DNA of 64,000 nt from CAXBMB01 sp963976695 (GTDB taxonomy: Bacteria; Pseudomonadota; Alphaproteobacteria; Kiloniellales; DSM-21159). Position 1 is the stretch's first letter. The number at the start of each line of letters is the position of its first letter. The notes beneath the pieces are model-generated. The model had not been told where the DNA came from, did no database searches, and saw only the letters and a program-made list of their open reading frames with translations. Position numbers and translations under genes: made by a program. Positions 55,398-64,000 of this stretch are shown here, piece by piece. The stretch spans positions 25,823 through 89,822 of the forward strand of contig CAXBMB010000005.1 in NCBI GenBank assembly GCA_963976695.1, in the 5' to 3' direction.

Positions 55398-56777
55398 ATG
55401 AGAATTCTGCATTTTTGCCACAACGATCCGCGCCTTCATCCTGGTGGTACAGAGGTTTTTTCAAAAAACCTGCATGACTACTATTGGCAGGAAAAGGGAC
55501 ACGATTCCTACTATGTCGCGGCCACTTTCGACTATCATCGGCCCCGCCCCCCCGGAACGTTGTTTCAAACCTATGATCGAGAGTCGCGCTGCTTCCTGCT
55601 CTGGACCACCGGGCCAAACATGCGGGAAATGCTGCAGGACGACATCTACGCCATGGCGACGCAGCTTCCCGAGCTGCTGAATCACATCGCGCCTCAGATA
55701 ATTCATCTGCATCATCTGCTATTTTTTGGCGCCGATATTCTGGCGATCATCAAACGCTATTGCCCCGACGCCAAAATCGTTGTCTCGCTTCATGACTTCA
55801 ACAACATCTGTGTCAACGACGGGGTGATGACGACCCCCGAGGGCAAGCTCTGCGACAAGGCCCTGCCGCAAAAATGCCATAAGTGCGTCCCAAGCCTGGA
55901 GCCGGCCGTGATCAAACGCCGGGAGCTGACCTTGAAGGCCCACCTCTCGCTTGCCGACCAGTTCTTGTCGCCCAGTGCGTTCTTACGGCAGCGTTTCATC
56001 GACTGGGGGCTTCCGGCGGAAAAGATCGCCGTGATGCGCAACGGCGTTCCGACCGATTCGATCCATCCGGCCGAGTCTGCGCGTCCGACGGTCCCGCCGC
56101 GCCCGGACAGCCCGGCACGACCGCACAATCGCTTTGGCGTCTTCGGAAACGTCAGCGAAATGAAGGGCACCTTGGTCGCCTTGGCGGCGGCCCAGAGCCT
56201 GATAGATGATGGTATGGATTTCCGCATGGAAATTCACGGCGACACGTTCTTCCGAACGCCCGAATTCGTAAAATCCTTTCAGAACGCGCTCAAAAAAGTG
56301 CGCCCTCGGGTTCGCCATCTTGGCGCCTATGAGCGCCGGGAGGTTGGGCAGCGCATGGCGGGAGTCGACTGGGTCGTCGTGCCGTCGGTCTGGTGGGAGA
56401 ATGCGCCGCTGGTGATAGAAGAAGCGTTCCAGAACGGCCGCCCGGTGATTTGCAGCAACATCGGCGGCATGGCCGAGTCGGTGACCGACGAGAAAGACGG
56501 CCTCCATTTTCCGGTTGGCCAGGCCAGCGCCCTGGCGCAAACCCTGCGCCGCGCCCTGGAAGAGCAAGGTCTTTGGGACCGCCTGAACAAAGGCATCGGC
56601 GCGGTTCGTAGTCTGGCCGACGCCGCCGAAGATCACCTGAGCCTGTACCAAAACCTGCTTACCGGCAAAGCGCCGCCCGCGGCGATGCAAGCGCGCCAAA
56701 AGCAGGCCGGCAAGCCAGTCAACGGGAAAACCAAGCCCTCGACCGGCGGGAAAAGGGCGCCCGCCACCGCCGGCTGA
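55398..56777 (+). CDS. GT4-family glycosyltransferase with Cys cluster
   Basis: A 459-residue GT-B enzyme. The N-domain has HNDPRLHPGGTEVFSKNL and HLHHLLFFGADI; the C-domain has GVFGNVSEMKGTLVALAA, VVPSVWWENAPLVIEEAF and the GRPVICSNIGGMAESV donor site. A CDKALPQKCHKC cluster near residue 155 may bind zinc or form disulfides. The last 40 residues are Lys/Pro-rich and disordered. It lies 60 bases before the coiled-coil gene. Confidence 0.87.
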   Translation: MRILHFCHNDPRLHPGGTEVFSKNLHDYYWQEKGHDSYYVAATFDYHRPRPPGTLFQTYDRESRCFLLWTTGPNMREMLQDDIYAMATQLPELLNHIAPQIIHLHHLLFFGADILAIIKRYCPDAKIVVSLHDFNNICVNDGVMTTPEGKLCDKALPQKCHKCVPSLEPAVIKRRELTLKAHLSLADQFLSPSAFLRQRFIDWGLPAEKIAVMRNGVPTDSIHPAESARPTVPPRPDSPARPHNRFGVFGNVSEMKGTLVALAAAQSLIDDGMDFRMEIHGDTFFRTPEFVKSFQNALKKVRPRVRHLGAYERREVGQRMAGVDWVVVPSVWWENAPLVIEEAFQNGRPVICSNIGGMAESVTDEKDGLHFPVGQASALAQTLRRALEEQGLWDRLNKGIGAVRSLADAAEDHLSLYQNLLTGKAPPAAMQARQKQAGKPVNGKTKPSTGGKRAPATAG

Positions 56778-56837
56778 CCTTGCCGGCGGATCAGCTTTTC
56801 AACCGGTTCATTGCCTTCAAGGACTGAAAAGAGCGCT

Positions 56838-57620
56838 ATGACTGATGTGAAAGATGGCGGAACAGCCAGCGAGGCCGCCAGCCCACCGGCCACCGGTCCC
56901 AAACCGGAAGGTTTTATCGATGTGATCCGCCCAACCGCGCTCAACGGCTGGGCCTGGATCCCCGAACATCCCGAAGTAAAGGTCAAACTGGAAGTGGTCA
57001 GCAACGGGGTGGTTGTGGGGTTCACCACCGCCGACAAGTACCGCGAAGACCTGAAGGAACGAGGCTTGGGTGATGGCCACCATGCCTTCGAATGGCTTTT
57101 TGAGTCCGCTGTCGCCCGAATGGATAGCAACAATATCACGGTCCGCTTTGCTGAGAATAAGGAGGTACTGGGCGGCAGCAAGGATAACAACGCCGCCGTC
57201 AAGCTTGGCCTGCTTGACACAAAGGTAGACCAATTGGCACGGCAGAATCACCGCCGCGAGCTGGTCATGGCCCAGCTAAGTCAGCGATTTCTTCAATTGG
57301 AAAAAACGCTTAAGGCGCAAGCCGCACAGCAGGACAGCCTTCACGGCCAAATCGTCGAGAGCCCACGCGGTGAATCGGCGGACCCGACCGCCCTGCGCGA
57401 CAGCCTAGAACGACAGGAGCAAGAGCTGATCGCGTTGCAGAGCTTCATTGTTCGGGTGGAAAGTCGGGTAAAAAATGCCGCCGATCAACAGCAGATAAGC
57501 GAGCTTCGCAAGTCTCTGGCCGACCGCCCCAATTGGCTCTACCTGCTGCTTTCGACAATTCTGGCCGCCTTGGCGGGCGCACTGCTGTCGGCCTACCTTC
57601 CGCCGGGACTGCTGCCCTAG
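56838..57620 (+). CDS. Membrane-anchored coiled-coil protein with GW...RxDL module
   Basis: A 260-residue protein of unknown function. After a low-complexity start, residues 25-90 form a beta-type module with G37-W38, R69-x-D71-L72 and GDGHHAF (78-84). Residues about 125-235 are heptad-like coiled coil, and one C-terminal membrane helix (WLYLLLSTILAALAGALLSAYL, about 238-256, in part) follows. ATG 56838 is used. It could organise the neighbouring glycosyltransferase and export proteins at the membrane. The module recurs in the GT2 protein at 61130. Confidence 0.65.
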   Translation: MTDVKDGGTASEAASPPATGPKPEGFIDVIRPTALNGWAWIPEHPEVKVKLEVVSNGVVVGFTTADKYREDLKERGLGDGHHAFEWLFESAVARMDSNNITVRFAENKEVLGGSKDNNAAVKLGLLDTKVDQLARQNHRRELVMAQLSQRFLQLEKTLKAQAAQQDSLHGQIVESPRGESADPTALRDSLERQEQELIALQSFIVRVESRVKNAADQQQISELRKSLADRPNWLYLLLSTILAALAGALLSAYLPPGLLP

Positions 57621-57730
57621 AGTGTGATCGACCGAGAAAGCGGCGCTTGACGCCGCCGCGCCGTTGCGACGCGTCCGCCAGCCGGCGGATAACGGCCCGG
57701 TCGGGTGCAGCAAAAGAACGACCCGTGGCG

Positions 57731-59080
57731 TTATTCCTCGCGGAAGGTCGAATCGAGGCTACTGGTGAGTGGCGAGAGGAAGTAGTCGATCACCGTGCGT
57801 TTGCCCAGGGAAATCATCGCCTCCACCGGCATGCCCGGGTAGAGCTCATCCACCTGGTTTTCTTTCAGATCCTGCGAGTCCAAGCTCAAGGTTGCGGCAT
57901 AGAAGGGCTCTGAGCTGCCGCTATCCAGGATCAGGTCGGCGGATAAGGTGACGACGGTGGCGTCAATCGCGGGAACCGTACCACGGCCCTGGCTGATCGC
58001 CAGCAGATTGACCACCGCGGACTGGCCGACAAAGATCCGATCAATGTCTTTTGGCCGCACCTTGACCGTGGCGATCAACTCGTCGCCTTGGGGAACAATA
58101 TCCAAGATCGCCTCGCCGGCGGAAACCACGCCCTGTTCGGTGAAGAAGCGCGACCCCACCACCGTGCCGGCGATAGGCGCGCGCACCACGGTGCGTCGCA
58201 CCACGTCCCGGGTGGCGATCAGGCGCTCTCCCAGGTCGGCCAAGTCCTTTTCCGTGGCTTCCAACCCGCTGGTCACCTCGGTGCGATTCTTGTTTCGCAC
58301 ATCGATCATCTCGAGCTTTGTGGCGGAAATACCCTGACGCGCTTCCGACGCCTGCCCGAGAAGCTGGGCGTGGGTGCCTTTCAATTGCGCAATGGCGCGT
58401 TTGAGCGCCAGCACTCTGGGTTTCTTTTCCAGTCCTTTTTTGAACAGGATCTCAACCGAATCCAACTCTTCGCGAATATATCCCAACTGCTCCAGCACAG
58501 CCTGGGCCTGGGCATCAACGGCCTTGATCCGTTCATAGAACTCGGCGATTCGGCCGTCCATGGCATTCAACCGACTTTGCAGCGAGTCGCGACGCGCCAC
58601 GAACTGCTTGGTCTGCCCCACCATAATCCGGCGCACACTGGGGTCACGGCCCCGCGCAAGCACCTCTGGCGAGAACGTGAGCCGGTCGGCGTTGTCAAAT
58701 TCGGCGCGCAGCCGGTCGCGCTGGGCCAAGGCGAGATAGTATTGGCCTTCGATAATCGCCAACCCGGCGCTGGCCTGGGTATCATCCATGGTCATCAAGA
58801 CCTGGTCCTTGCCGACCTGGTCACCGTCCTTCACATGGATTTTCTTGATTATTCCGCCATCCTTATGCTGGATGGTCCGGCGGTGACTCTTGACGGTGAT
58901 AACCCCTCCGGCCGGGGCCGCGCTTTCCAGCGTGGCGACAGAGGCCCAGCCACCGAAGCCGCCAAACCACAGCCCGCCAATGACCAAAGTGGCGATCAGG
59001 TAGCGGCGCAACTTCGGCCCTTGGCGAATCTCCTCCAGCCGAAGGGACAGCGTTGAGGCAGGCGGCGGCAGTGACTTCAT
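57731..59080 (-). CDS. Type I secretion periplasmic adaptor (HlyD/PrtE family)
   Basis: A 449-residue membrane fusion protein. One N-terminal helix (YLIATLVIGGLWFGGFGGWAS) is followed by the lipoyl-like half motifs GGVITVKSHRRTIQHKDGGII, in part, a long alpha-helical hairpin (about 130-290) and the C-terminal beta-barrel (VVRAPIAGTVVGSRFFTEQGVVSAGE in part). It connects the ABC exporter to an outer-membrane TolC. It overlaps the ABC gene by four bases. No TolC gene is in the window. Confidence 0.92.
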   Translation of the reverse strand: MKSLPPPASTLSLRLEEIRQGPKLRRYLIATLVIGGLWFGGFGGWASVATLESAAPAGGVITVKSHRRTIQHKDGGIIKKIHVKDGDQVGKDQVLMTMDDTQASAGLAIIEGQYYLALAQRDRLRAEFDNADRLTFSPEVLARGRDPSVRRIMVGQTKQFVARRDSLQSRLNAMDGRIAEFYERIKAVDAQAQAVLEQLGYIREELDSVEILFKKGLEKKPRVLALKRAIAQLKGTHAQLLGQASEARQGISATKLEMIDVRNKNRTEVTSGLEATEKDLADLGERLIATRDVVRRTVVRAPIAGTVVGSRFFTEQGVVSAGEAILDIVPQGDELIATVKVRPKDIDRIFVGQSAVVNLLAISQGRGTVPAIDATVVTLSADLILDSGSSEPFYAATLSLDSQDLKENQVDELYPGMPVEAMISLGKRTVIDYFLSPLTSSLDSTFREE

Positions 59081-61002
59081 CCTCTGGATCCTTTACCCGC
59101 AACACGCGCGGTTTCGGCTTTCGGCTCACCGGTCGCGGGATCGTTGGCACCCGACACAGCCTCACCCGCTGGGGTTGGCGCTGGGGTTGGGGGCTGGGCT
59201 GGGGCTGGCCCGGTCGCCGGATCCGGATCTGCCGGCGCAGCCGTCTGCGATGACGGCGCGGGCCTTTCCTGCTTCCTGCCGTTGGGCGCCGACAGCCGTT
59301 TGGCCTGGCCCGGAAGCTTTTGCACCACCCGGCTGGAGTCCCGCCACTGCCGTACCGGCGCGAAGGCTTGCAGGCTGCCGTCACGAAGCGCCAAGACCTT
59401 ATCAACGGCATCCAACAGTTCACTGCGATGGGTTACCACCACCACAATGGCGCCATCGACCCGGAATTGCCTAATCGCCCGACCCAGCGCGGCCACCCCC
59501 TCACCGTCCAGATTTGAATCGGGTTCGTCCAGCACCAACAGCCGCGGCCGCCGGAACATCGCCCGCGCCAACCCGATAAGCTGCCGCTGACCGCCGGTGA
59601 GTTCGTAGCAGTCGTCGGAAATGACCGTGTCATACCCCAACTTCATCCGCCCGATAACGTCGTGCACCCCTGCCAGGCGCGCCGCTTCGACGACCTCGCG
59701 GGGATCACAATCCTGCATTCTGGAAATATTTTCCTTGATGGTTCCGGTAAAGAGGCCAACCCGCTGGGGAAGGTATCCGATATAACGGCCGAAGTTATCA
59801 CGGTCCCAGGTGTAGACGTCGTGACCGTCGAGATGAACCGCACCGGCGGTGGGTCGCCACAGCCCCACCAGCATTCGGGCCAAGGTGCTCTTGCCCGACG
59901 CGGAGGGACCAACCACGGCGATCGCGTCACCGGGCGCGGCCTGAAAGTTAATCCCGCGCAAGGCCGGCTTGCTTCCCCCCGGCGGCACGAAAATAAGCCG
60001 CTCGACTTCCAAGGGGCCCTCGGGCGCCGGCAGCTGGGTGTGGGACCGGCTGGCGTCGGTTTTCCGAAGCAGATCGGCGATCTGCCGAGCGGCATGCCGC
60101 GCCTCGACCCACAACGGCCAGCCCGCGATGATGCGCTGCAGCGGCGCCAGCAACATCATGGCCACCAACATGGCCACGAGCAGATTGACCAGCCCGGTTT
60201 TTTCCTCGATCACCAGCAAGCCGGCAATGGCCAGGGTGACCACGCTGGCGATCAAGGTCATTGACTGAGCGACAGCCAGTAAAACCGCGCTGCGACGGGC
60301 CAATAGCAATTGATGGCGCTGGGTTTTGCTGTTCCCGCCCCACCAGCGCGTCAGCAACGCGCCGAACATGCCCATGGCTTCGAGCACTTCCGCATTGCGA
60401 ATGATGCCCGACAGGTCGCGGCGGATGCGGCCTTCACTGTCGCCCAACGTGACCAGGCTGTCGGCCGACAGCAGTTCATTGACATAGACCAGCACCACCA
60501 ACAATCCGATGAAAGCCAAGGCGACCATGGCAAAGAGAGGATGCAGCAGATAAAGAAACAAAAGGAAGATCGGGCTTAAACTAACTTCCATTGCCAAGGG
60601 GATCTGATCACTGGAAACAAACCGACGCAGACGTTTGACGTCCTCGAAGATTGTCACCGGATCGCCCTGCGACTGTAGCGATCGCGCCACCAAAGGCTCC
60701 AACCCCTCCAGCAGAAAGCGGCGTTCAAGCCACTGCCCCAGCCGCTGATGCAAACGGTTGCGCAGGTAGGACAGCAAACCGAGGAAGATCAGCGAGGCGA
60801 TCACAATCAGGGTGAGCCAAAATAAGCTGGATCCGCTGCGGCTCGGCACCGCGCGGGTAAAAATTTGCATCAAATAGAGCGGCTGGGCGAGCGTCAGCAA
60901 CACCAGGGCGACACTGACCAGATAGGACAGCAGGAGCCCGGGGCCACATTGGCGAAAAATCCGCCACACGCGCTTTCGGCCGCTTTTGGATTTTGTCGTC
61001 AT
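59077..61002 (-). CDS. Type I secretion ABC exporter (PrtD-like) with Pro/Ala tail
   Basis: A 641-residue fused permease-ATPase. Six helices fill the first 310 residues. Walker A is VGPSASGKSTLARM, Walker B LLVLDEPDSNLDGEG, and the signature is LTGGQRQLIGLARAM, with Thr where Ser is usual. No C39 peptidase or CLD domain precedes the helices. The last about 80 residues are rich in Pro and Ala (PAPAQPPTPAPTPAGE). It exports proteins with a C-terminal secretion signal; no RTX-type substrate gene is seen here. Confidence 0.92.
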   Translation of the reverse strand: MTTKSKSGRKRVWRIFRQCGPGLLLSYLVSVALVLLTLAQPLYLMQIFTRAVPSRSGSSLFWLTLIVIASLIFLGLLSYLRNRLHQRLGQWLERRFLLEGLEPLVARSLQSQGDPVTIFEDVKRLRRFVSSDQIPLAMEVSLSPIFLLFLYLLHPLFAMVALAFIGLLVVLVYVNELLSADSLVTLGDSEGRIRRDLSGIIRNAEVLEAMGMFGALLTRWWGGNSKTQRHQLLLARRSAVLLAVAQSMTLIASVVTLAIAGLLVIEEKTGLVNLLVAMLVAMMLLAPLQRIIAGWPLWVEARHAARQIADLLRKTDASRSHTQLPAPEGPLEVERLIFVPPGGSKPALRGINFQAAPGDAIAVVGPSASGKSTLARMLVGLWRPTAGAVHLDGHDVYTWDRDNFGRYIGYLPQRVGLFTGTIKENISRMQDCDPREVVEAARLAGVHDVIGRMKLGYDTVISDDCYELTGGQRQLIGLARAMFRRPRLLVLDEPDSNLDGEGVAALGRAIRQFRVDGAIVVVVTHRSELLDAVDKVLALRDGSLQAFAPVRQWRDSSRVVQKLPGQAKRLSAPNGRKQERPAPSSQTAAPADPDPATGPAPAQPPTPAPTPAGEAVSGANDPATGEPKAETARVAGKGSRG

Positions 61003-61129
61003 CTGATCCTATTGCTTGTTATCCCGCCCGCTCATCCCATTCCGCCCGGCCACCGCACGCCATCGGGAACCGGGCGCGCAATCAGGATAGGCAAGACCAG
61101 AGCCGCGACGGTGCGTGATCGCGCGGCGC

Positions 61130-63550
61130 CTATTTCTCGCCCATCGACACGGTGTCTGGCAATAGACGCGCGAATCGCTTCTGCAGGATAGCAATTTCTT
61201 TTTCCCAACGCGCGTGATGGATCGTCTGGTTCACCTGACAGGCGTTGGTTTTAGCATAGCTTTGATTGGTCCGAATCGAACGTCTTTCGAAGTGATAGAG
61301 CTCGACATCGGCGGCGTACCAGACCGATTTTCCCGCTTCGCGCACCGTCAGACAAAAATCCGAATCTTCATAATCGCCGATAATATAGTCTTCCGAGGTG
61401 CCGCCGAGCCGTTGGTAAAGTTGTCGCGCCAGAAACATGCAGGCGCCGGTCACGCCCGGGACTTCGCAACTCTGCGTCGCGCCGGGAAAGTCAGCGGGAT
61501 AGCCCTTGAAACGATGGCGGTTGAGCCAGGTGTTGTGGTGATCCTTGCCAAAGTACAAACCGGCGTGCTGCAGAGAGTCATCTTCGAACAGCAATTTCGG
61601 CCCAACCAGACCAACCCCTTTGCGCTTTGCCGCGCCGGCGAGACCGGACAGCCAACCGGCCTGCCGCGGTAAGACATCGGAATTCAACAGCACCAGCCAG
61701 CGACCCTTGGCGTGCGCGGCGCCGCTATTGATGGCCGGCGCGTAGCCATAATTGCCGCGATGAACCACCAGCTTGACCGGCAGATCATAGATCATTTCCA
61801 AGCCCGTCAAAAGGTGTTTGAACTCGGGTTCTTGATCCGGCGAGTCGAGCACCGCGATGATCTCGGCCTGCTTGAAGTCGGGATCAACGTAAAAAGCCGC
61901 GAGTTGGTGACGAAAATAGTCCAAAACCCGGTAGAGCGGAATGACCACGGAATAGAGTGGCTTGGACGGCGCCTTCCTCCCATAGCAGGTTATAGACTTG
62001 ACACGCGCATCACCATCGGGAAGGCACAGCCGGTGTAGCTGGCGCGAGGCCGGAACCAGGACCTCCCGCAACAGCTCCGGCGTCAAGTTTTGATGCGCGA
62101 CAAGCGCCAAGGCCTGCGCTCGGTTCAACACCGGATTGAGCGACGGACGCGGGGCCTTCAGCAGCAGCCCGCCGCCCCCTTTCAAGCCCAGCCGCAGCTG
62201 CCAGGCCACACCCGCCAGCCGCTCGCAGGGACCGGGGATCCGGGCGACAAAACCATAATCGGCCTGCGCCTGATAGCAGGGATGGGCGGCAAGATCGGTA
62301 AGATCGGCAAGGTCGCGCCGGCGGTAGAAATGCAAGTGGTCCGCGCCCGACAAACGATCGCCGGTTTGCGATTCAAACTGCCAATCTTCGACCAAATTCA
62401 AGGGATCAAACAGCCAGCCTCGGACCAGCAGGCCGCCATCCGGCAGCGGAATGGCCAACTCCAAATTCCCGGCCAAGGGCGCGCTCGACGGTGGACAGCC
62501 TTCAGCGTGCCAACTTTGGCTGATGACGATGCGTTGGGCCAAAGCCTTGATTTTATCCCGCTGCGCAAGATGTCGCTTGAACCCCTTGAGCAGAAATTCA
62601 CCATAGCCTTCGGCGTCGTTTTGAAGACGTAAAAAGAGATCGTCGACGCCCTTCGAATTTTCGAAATCCAAACGCCAACGCCGGTGCTGCTTCTTATCCA
62701 ACTGCAGCAGTTCAACCGGCTGGCCGCGCATGATCTGCGGCACTTCCAGCATCACGTCCTGGTCGCGGCCGTGGTTGCTGGACGCCGGGGTGACCACCAA
62801 GGGGCGCAAGGTTTGCTCGGTGATCAAAAAGAATTTGGTGTCGCGGGCTGCCGACAGCGGCGAAAGTTTGGGCAACCGCAGGGTATAGAAACCATCATCC
62901 AGCCGGATCGGTACCGCGCGGCTGGGCTCGGCGGTCTGCAAAAATTGCATAATCGCACGAAGATCGGCCAATAACGCCTTGTTACCATTCAGCTTAAAAT
63001 ACGGAGCCACCCAATTTATCAGGACAAAGAGATACTCAATTCTCTCCGCCGCATCGAAGGAGGCGGCCGCTTTCAGCAGATCGAAGGCGCCGATATTCGC
63101 CCTTTCCCCGGCGGTCAGCGTACCGATCTCTTCGCCCTGCAAATAGAGGCTGAGATCCCCTTTTTCAGTCGCCGCAAAGACCGAAAAAACGTAGTAGCCC
63201 CGCAAGTTCGCCGGGCCGGGCTCACGCCCACCGATATTGCGTTCGGAAGATCGGCGCCGCTTGGAAGAAAGCTGCGACAGCGGGTCCGACGGTCCTGAAC
63301 GGGCGCTGTCGGCTTCGCCGGCATCGCCCGACGCCCAGGCATCCAGGGCGCTGGATTTCTCCGCCGTTTCCGGCCTTGAGTCGGCGTCTGAGTGACGAAG
63401 TTGCCCTTGCGAAACAACAAAAACCTGACTGCGGGAGGGGTCATCAAAAGCGACAGCAAAGTCTGTCGACGAATAGCGGTCCTTCGCGACGACAAAGGCC
63501 ACAATGACATCCTGCTGCAGCCGGTACCAATTCAATGATCGCAACGACAT
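61130..63550 (-). CDS. 806-residue GT2-family glycosyltransferase with large N-terminal region
   Basis: The C-terminal about 275 residues form a GT-A glycosyltransferase: SVVIPLY at 534-540, LLNSD at 621-625 (DxD equivalent) and later GVTGACMFLARQLYQRLGG with IGDYEDSDFCLTVREAG (the ED-type catalytic region, in part). Residues 1-530 are not a known catalytic domain; residues about 372-436 carry GW, RRRDL and YGF motifs like the small coiled-coil protein at 56838. ATG 63550 has only a weak ribosome site. It is upstream of the T1SS genes on the same strand with 127 bases between. Confidence 0.83.
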   Translation of the reverse strand: MSLRSLNWYRLQQDVIVAFVVAKDRYSSTDFAVAFDDPSRSQVFVVSQGQLRHSDADSRPETAEKSSALDAWASGDAGEADSARSGPSDPLSQLSSKRRRSSERNIGGREPGPANLRGYYVFSVFAATEKGDLSLYLQGEEIGTLTAGERANIGAFDLLKAAASFDAAERIEYLFVLINWVAPYFKLNGNKALLADLRAIMQFLQTAEPSRAVPIRLDDGFYTLRLPKLSPLSAARDTKFFLITEQTLRPLVVTPASSNHGRDQDVMLEVPQIMRGQPVELLQLDKKQHRRWRLDFENSKGVDDLFLRLQNDAEGYGEFLLKGFKRHLAQRDKIKALAQRIVISQSWHAEGCPPSSAPLAGNLELAIPLPDGGLLVRGWLFDPLNLVEDWQFESQTGDRLSGADHLHFYRRRDLADLTDLAAHPCYQAQADYGFVARIPGPCERLAGVAWQLRLGLKGGGGLLLKAPRPSLNPVLNRAQALALVAHQNLTPELLREVLVPASRQLHRLCLPDGDARVKSITCYGRKAPSKPLYSVVIPLYRVLDYFRHQLAAFYVDPDFKQAEIIAVLDSPDQEPEFKHLLTGLEMIYDLPVKLVVHRGNYGYAPAINSGAAHAKGRWLVLLNSDVLPRQAGWLSGLAGAAKRKGVGLVGPKLLFEDDSLQHAGLYFGKDHHNTWLNRHRFKGYPADFPGATQSCEVPGVTGACMFLARQLYQRLGGTSEDYIIGDYEDSDFCLTVREAGKSVWYAADVELYHFERRSIRTNQSYAKTNACQVNQTIHHARWEKEIAILQKRFARLLPDTVSMGEK

Positions 63551-64000
63551 TGTCTGATCGCCATTTCCCTAAAGTCGGATCGGTTTAATTGGATGCACCC
63601 GGTGATCCGATTTGCACTGTCACTCCGCCTCTGATCGACCGATTGGAGGGCGCTGGATCACAGCGTCAACACACCACGCCAACCTGTACAACAACCACGT
63701 CGTCGCTGCTTTGGCCGCTGCCGCTCGCCAGCACCGGGGGAGGTGCGAAAGCGCCTTGCCAACACCGCCATGACCATTGGGTTTACCGACCAGCGTAACA
63801 AGGCGTAGGTAACTTGATCTAGCTTGAGAGCGCAACAACTTTACGCAGCAAAAATATGTAATCACAATATGTTAATCTAAAGATTGGTCCGTTCCAACGC
63901 GACCGCCGCCGAAACCGCCCGTCGATAGCGACCAAGCGTTGGCCAACCCGGGCGATGCGGAAGACCGCCCCGGCAGTTGATCGGGTCGAAAAAAGGGCCG
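63551..64000. other. Right end of the window, no gene seen
   Basis: 450 bases with short frames only. It probably holds the promoter of the GT2 gene. An AT-rich patch (63840-63880) is present. A gene entering from beyond 64000 cannot be excluded. Confidence 0.4.

Overview
This window is GC-rich chromosomal DNA from an alphaproteobacterium, most likely of the Rhodospirillales-like branch. The evidence is a CtrA-type TTAA-N7-TTAA site before a Flp pilin, an iscR-sufBCDS-sufU-sufT-sufA operon, a DUF2336 protein, an LdtR-like MarR protein, PmtA, and split PreT/PreA. I see no IS elements, phage genes, CRISPR arrays, rRNA or tRNA. All family names come from reading motifs; no database search was run.

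Region 1 (1-16.8 kb) is a reductive pyrimidine catabolism and uptake locus: a nitrilase-type beta-ureidopropionase (cut by the left edge), dihydropyrimidinase HydA, an NMT1/SsuA-like ABC importer (ATPase, two permeases, binding protein), an M20 N-carbamoyl-beta-alanine amidohydrolase, the PreA/PreT dihydropyrimidine dehydrogenase and a RutR regulator. Two near-consensus RutR operators (before hydA and between preT and rutR) tie the two ends together. A secreted-type M12A metalloprotease and a marR-emrA-emrB efflux operon sit inside the locus. Region 2 (17-24.5 kb) is a complete SUF iron-sulfur assembly operon headed by IscR, with two IscR-like boxes upstream of iscR.

Region 3 (24.5-38.4 kb) is a mixed stretch: HSL-type esterase, BioY biotin transporter, EamA and MFS transporters, a CDP-alcohol phosphatidyltransferase, an OmpR-type response regulator facing a membrane PAS protein that lacks a kinase domain, a flippase-MFS-gamma-glutamylcyclotransferase operon, DUF2336 and the MarR protein. 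Region 4 (38.4-53.5 kb) is a full Tad pilus locus: tadD, then flp-cpaA-cpaB-cpaC-cpaD-cpaE-tadA-tadB-tadC on the minus strand, and tadG plus two tadE-like genes beyond the AT-rich pilin promoter region.

Region 5 (53.9-63.6 kb) holds two GT4 glycosyltransferases, a membrane-anchored coiled-coil protein, a type I secretion adaptor and ABC exporter, and an 806-residue GT2 protein. The coiled-coil protein and the GT2 protein appear to share a GW...RxDL...G-F module. This cluster, with export and glycosylation parts but no visible substrate, is the least described part of the window. Regions 1 and 4 give the clearest regulatory predictions.
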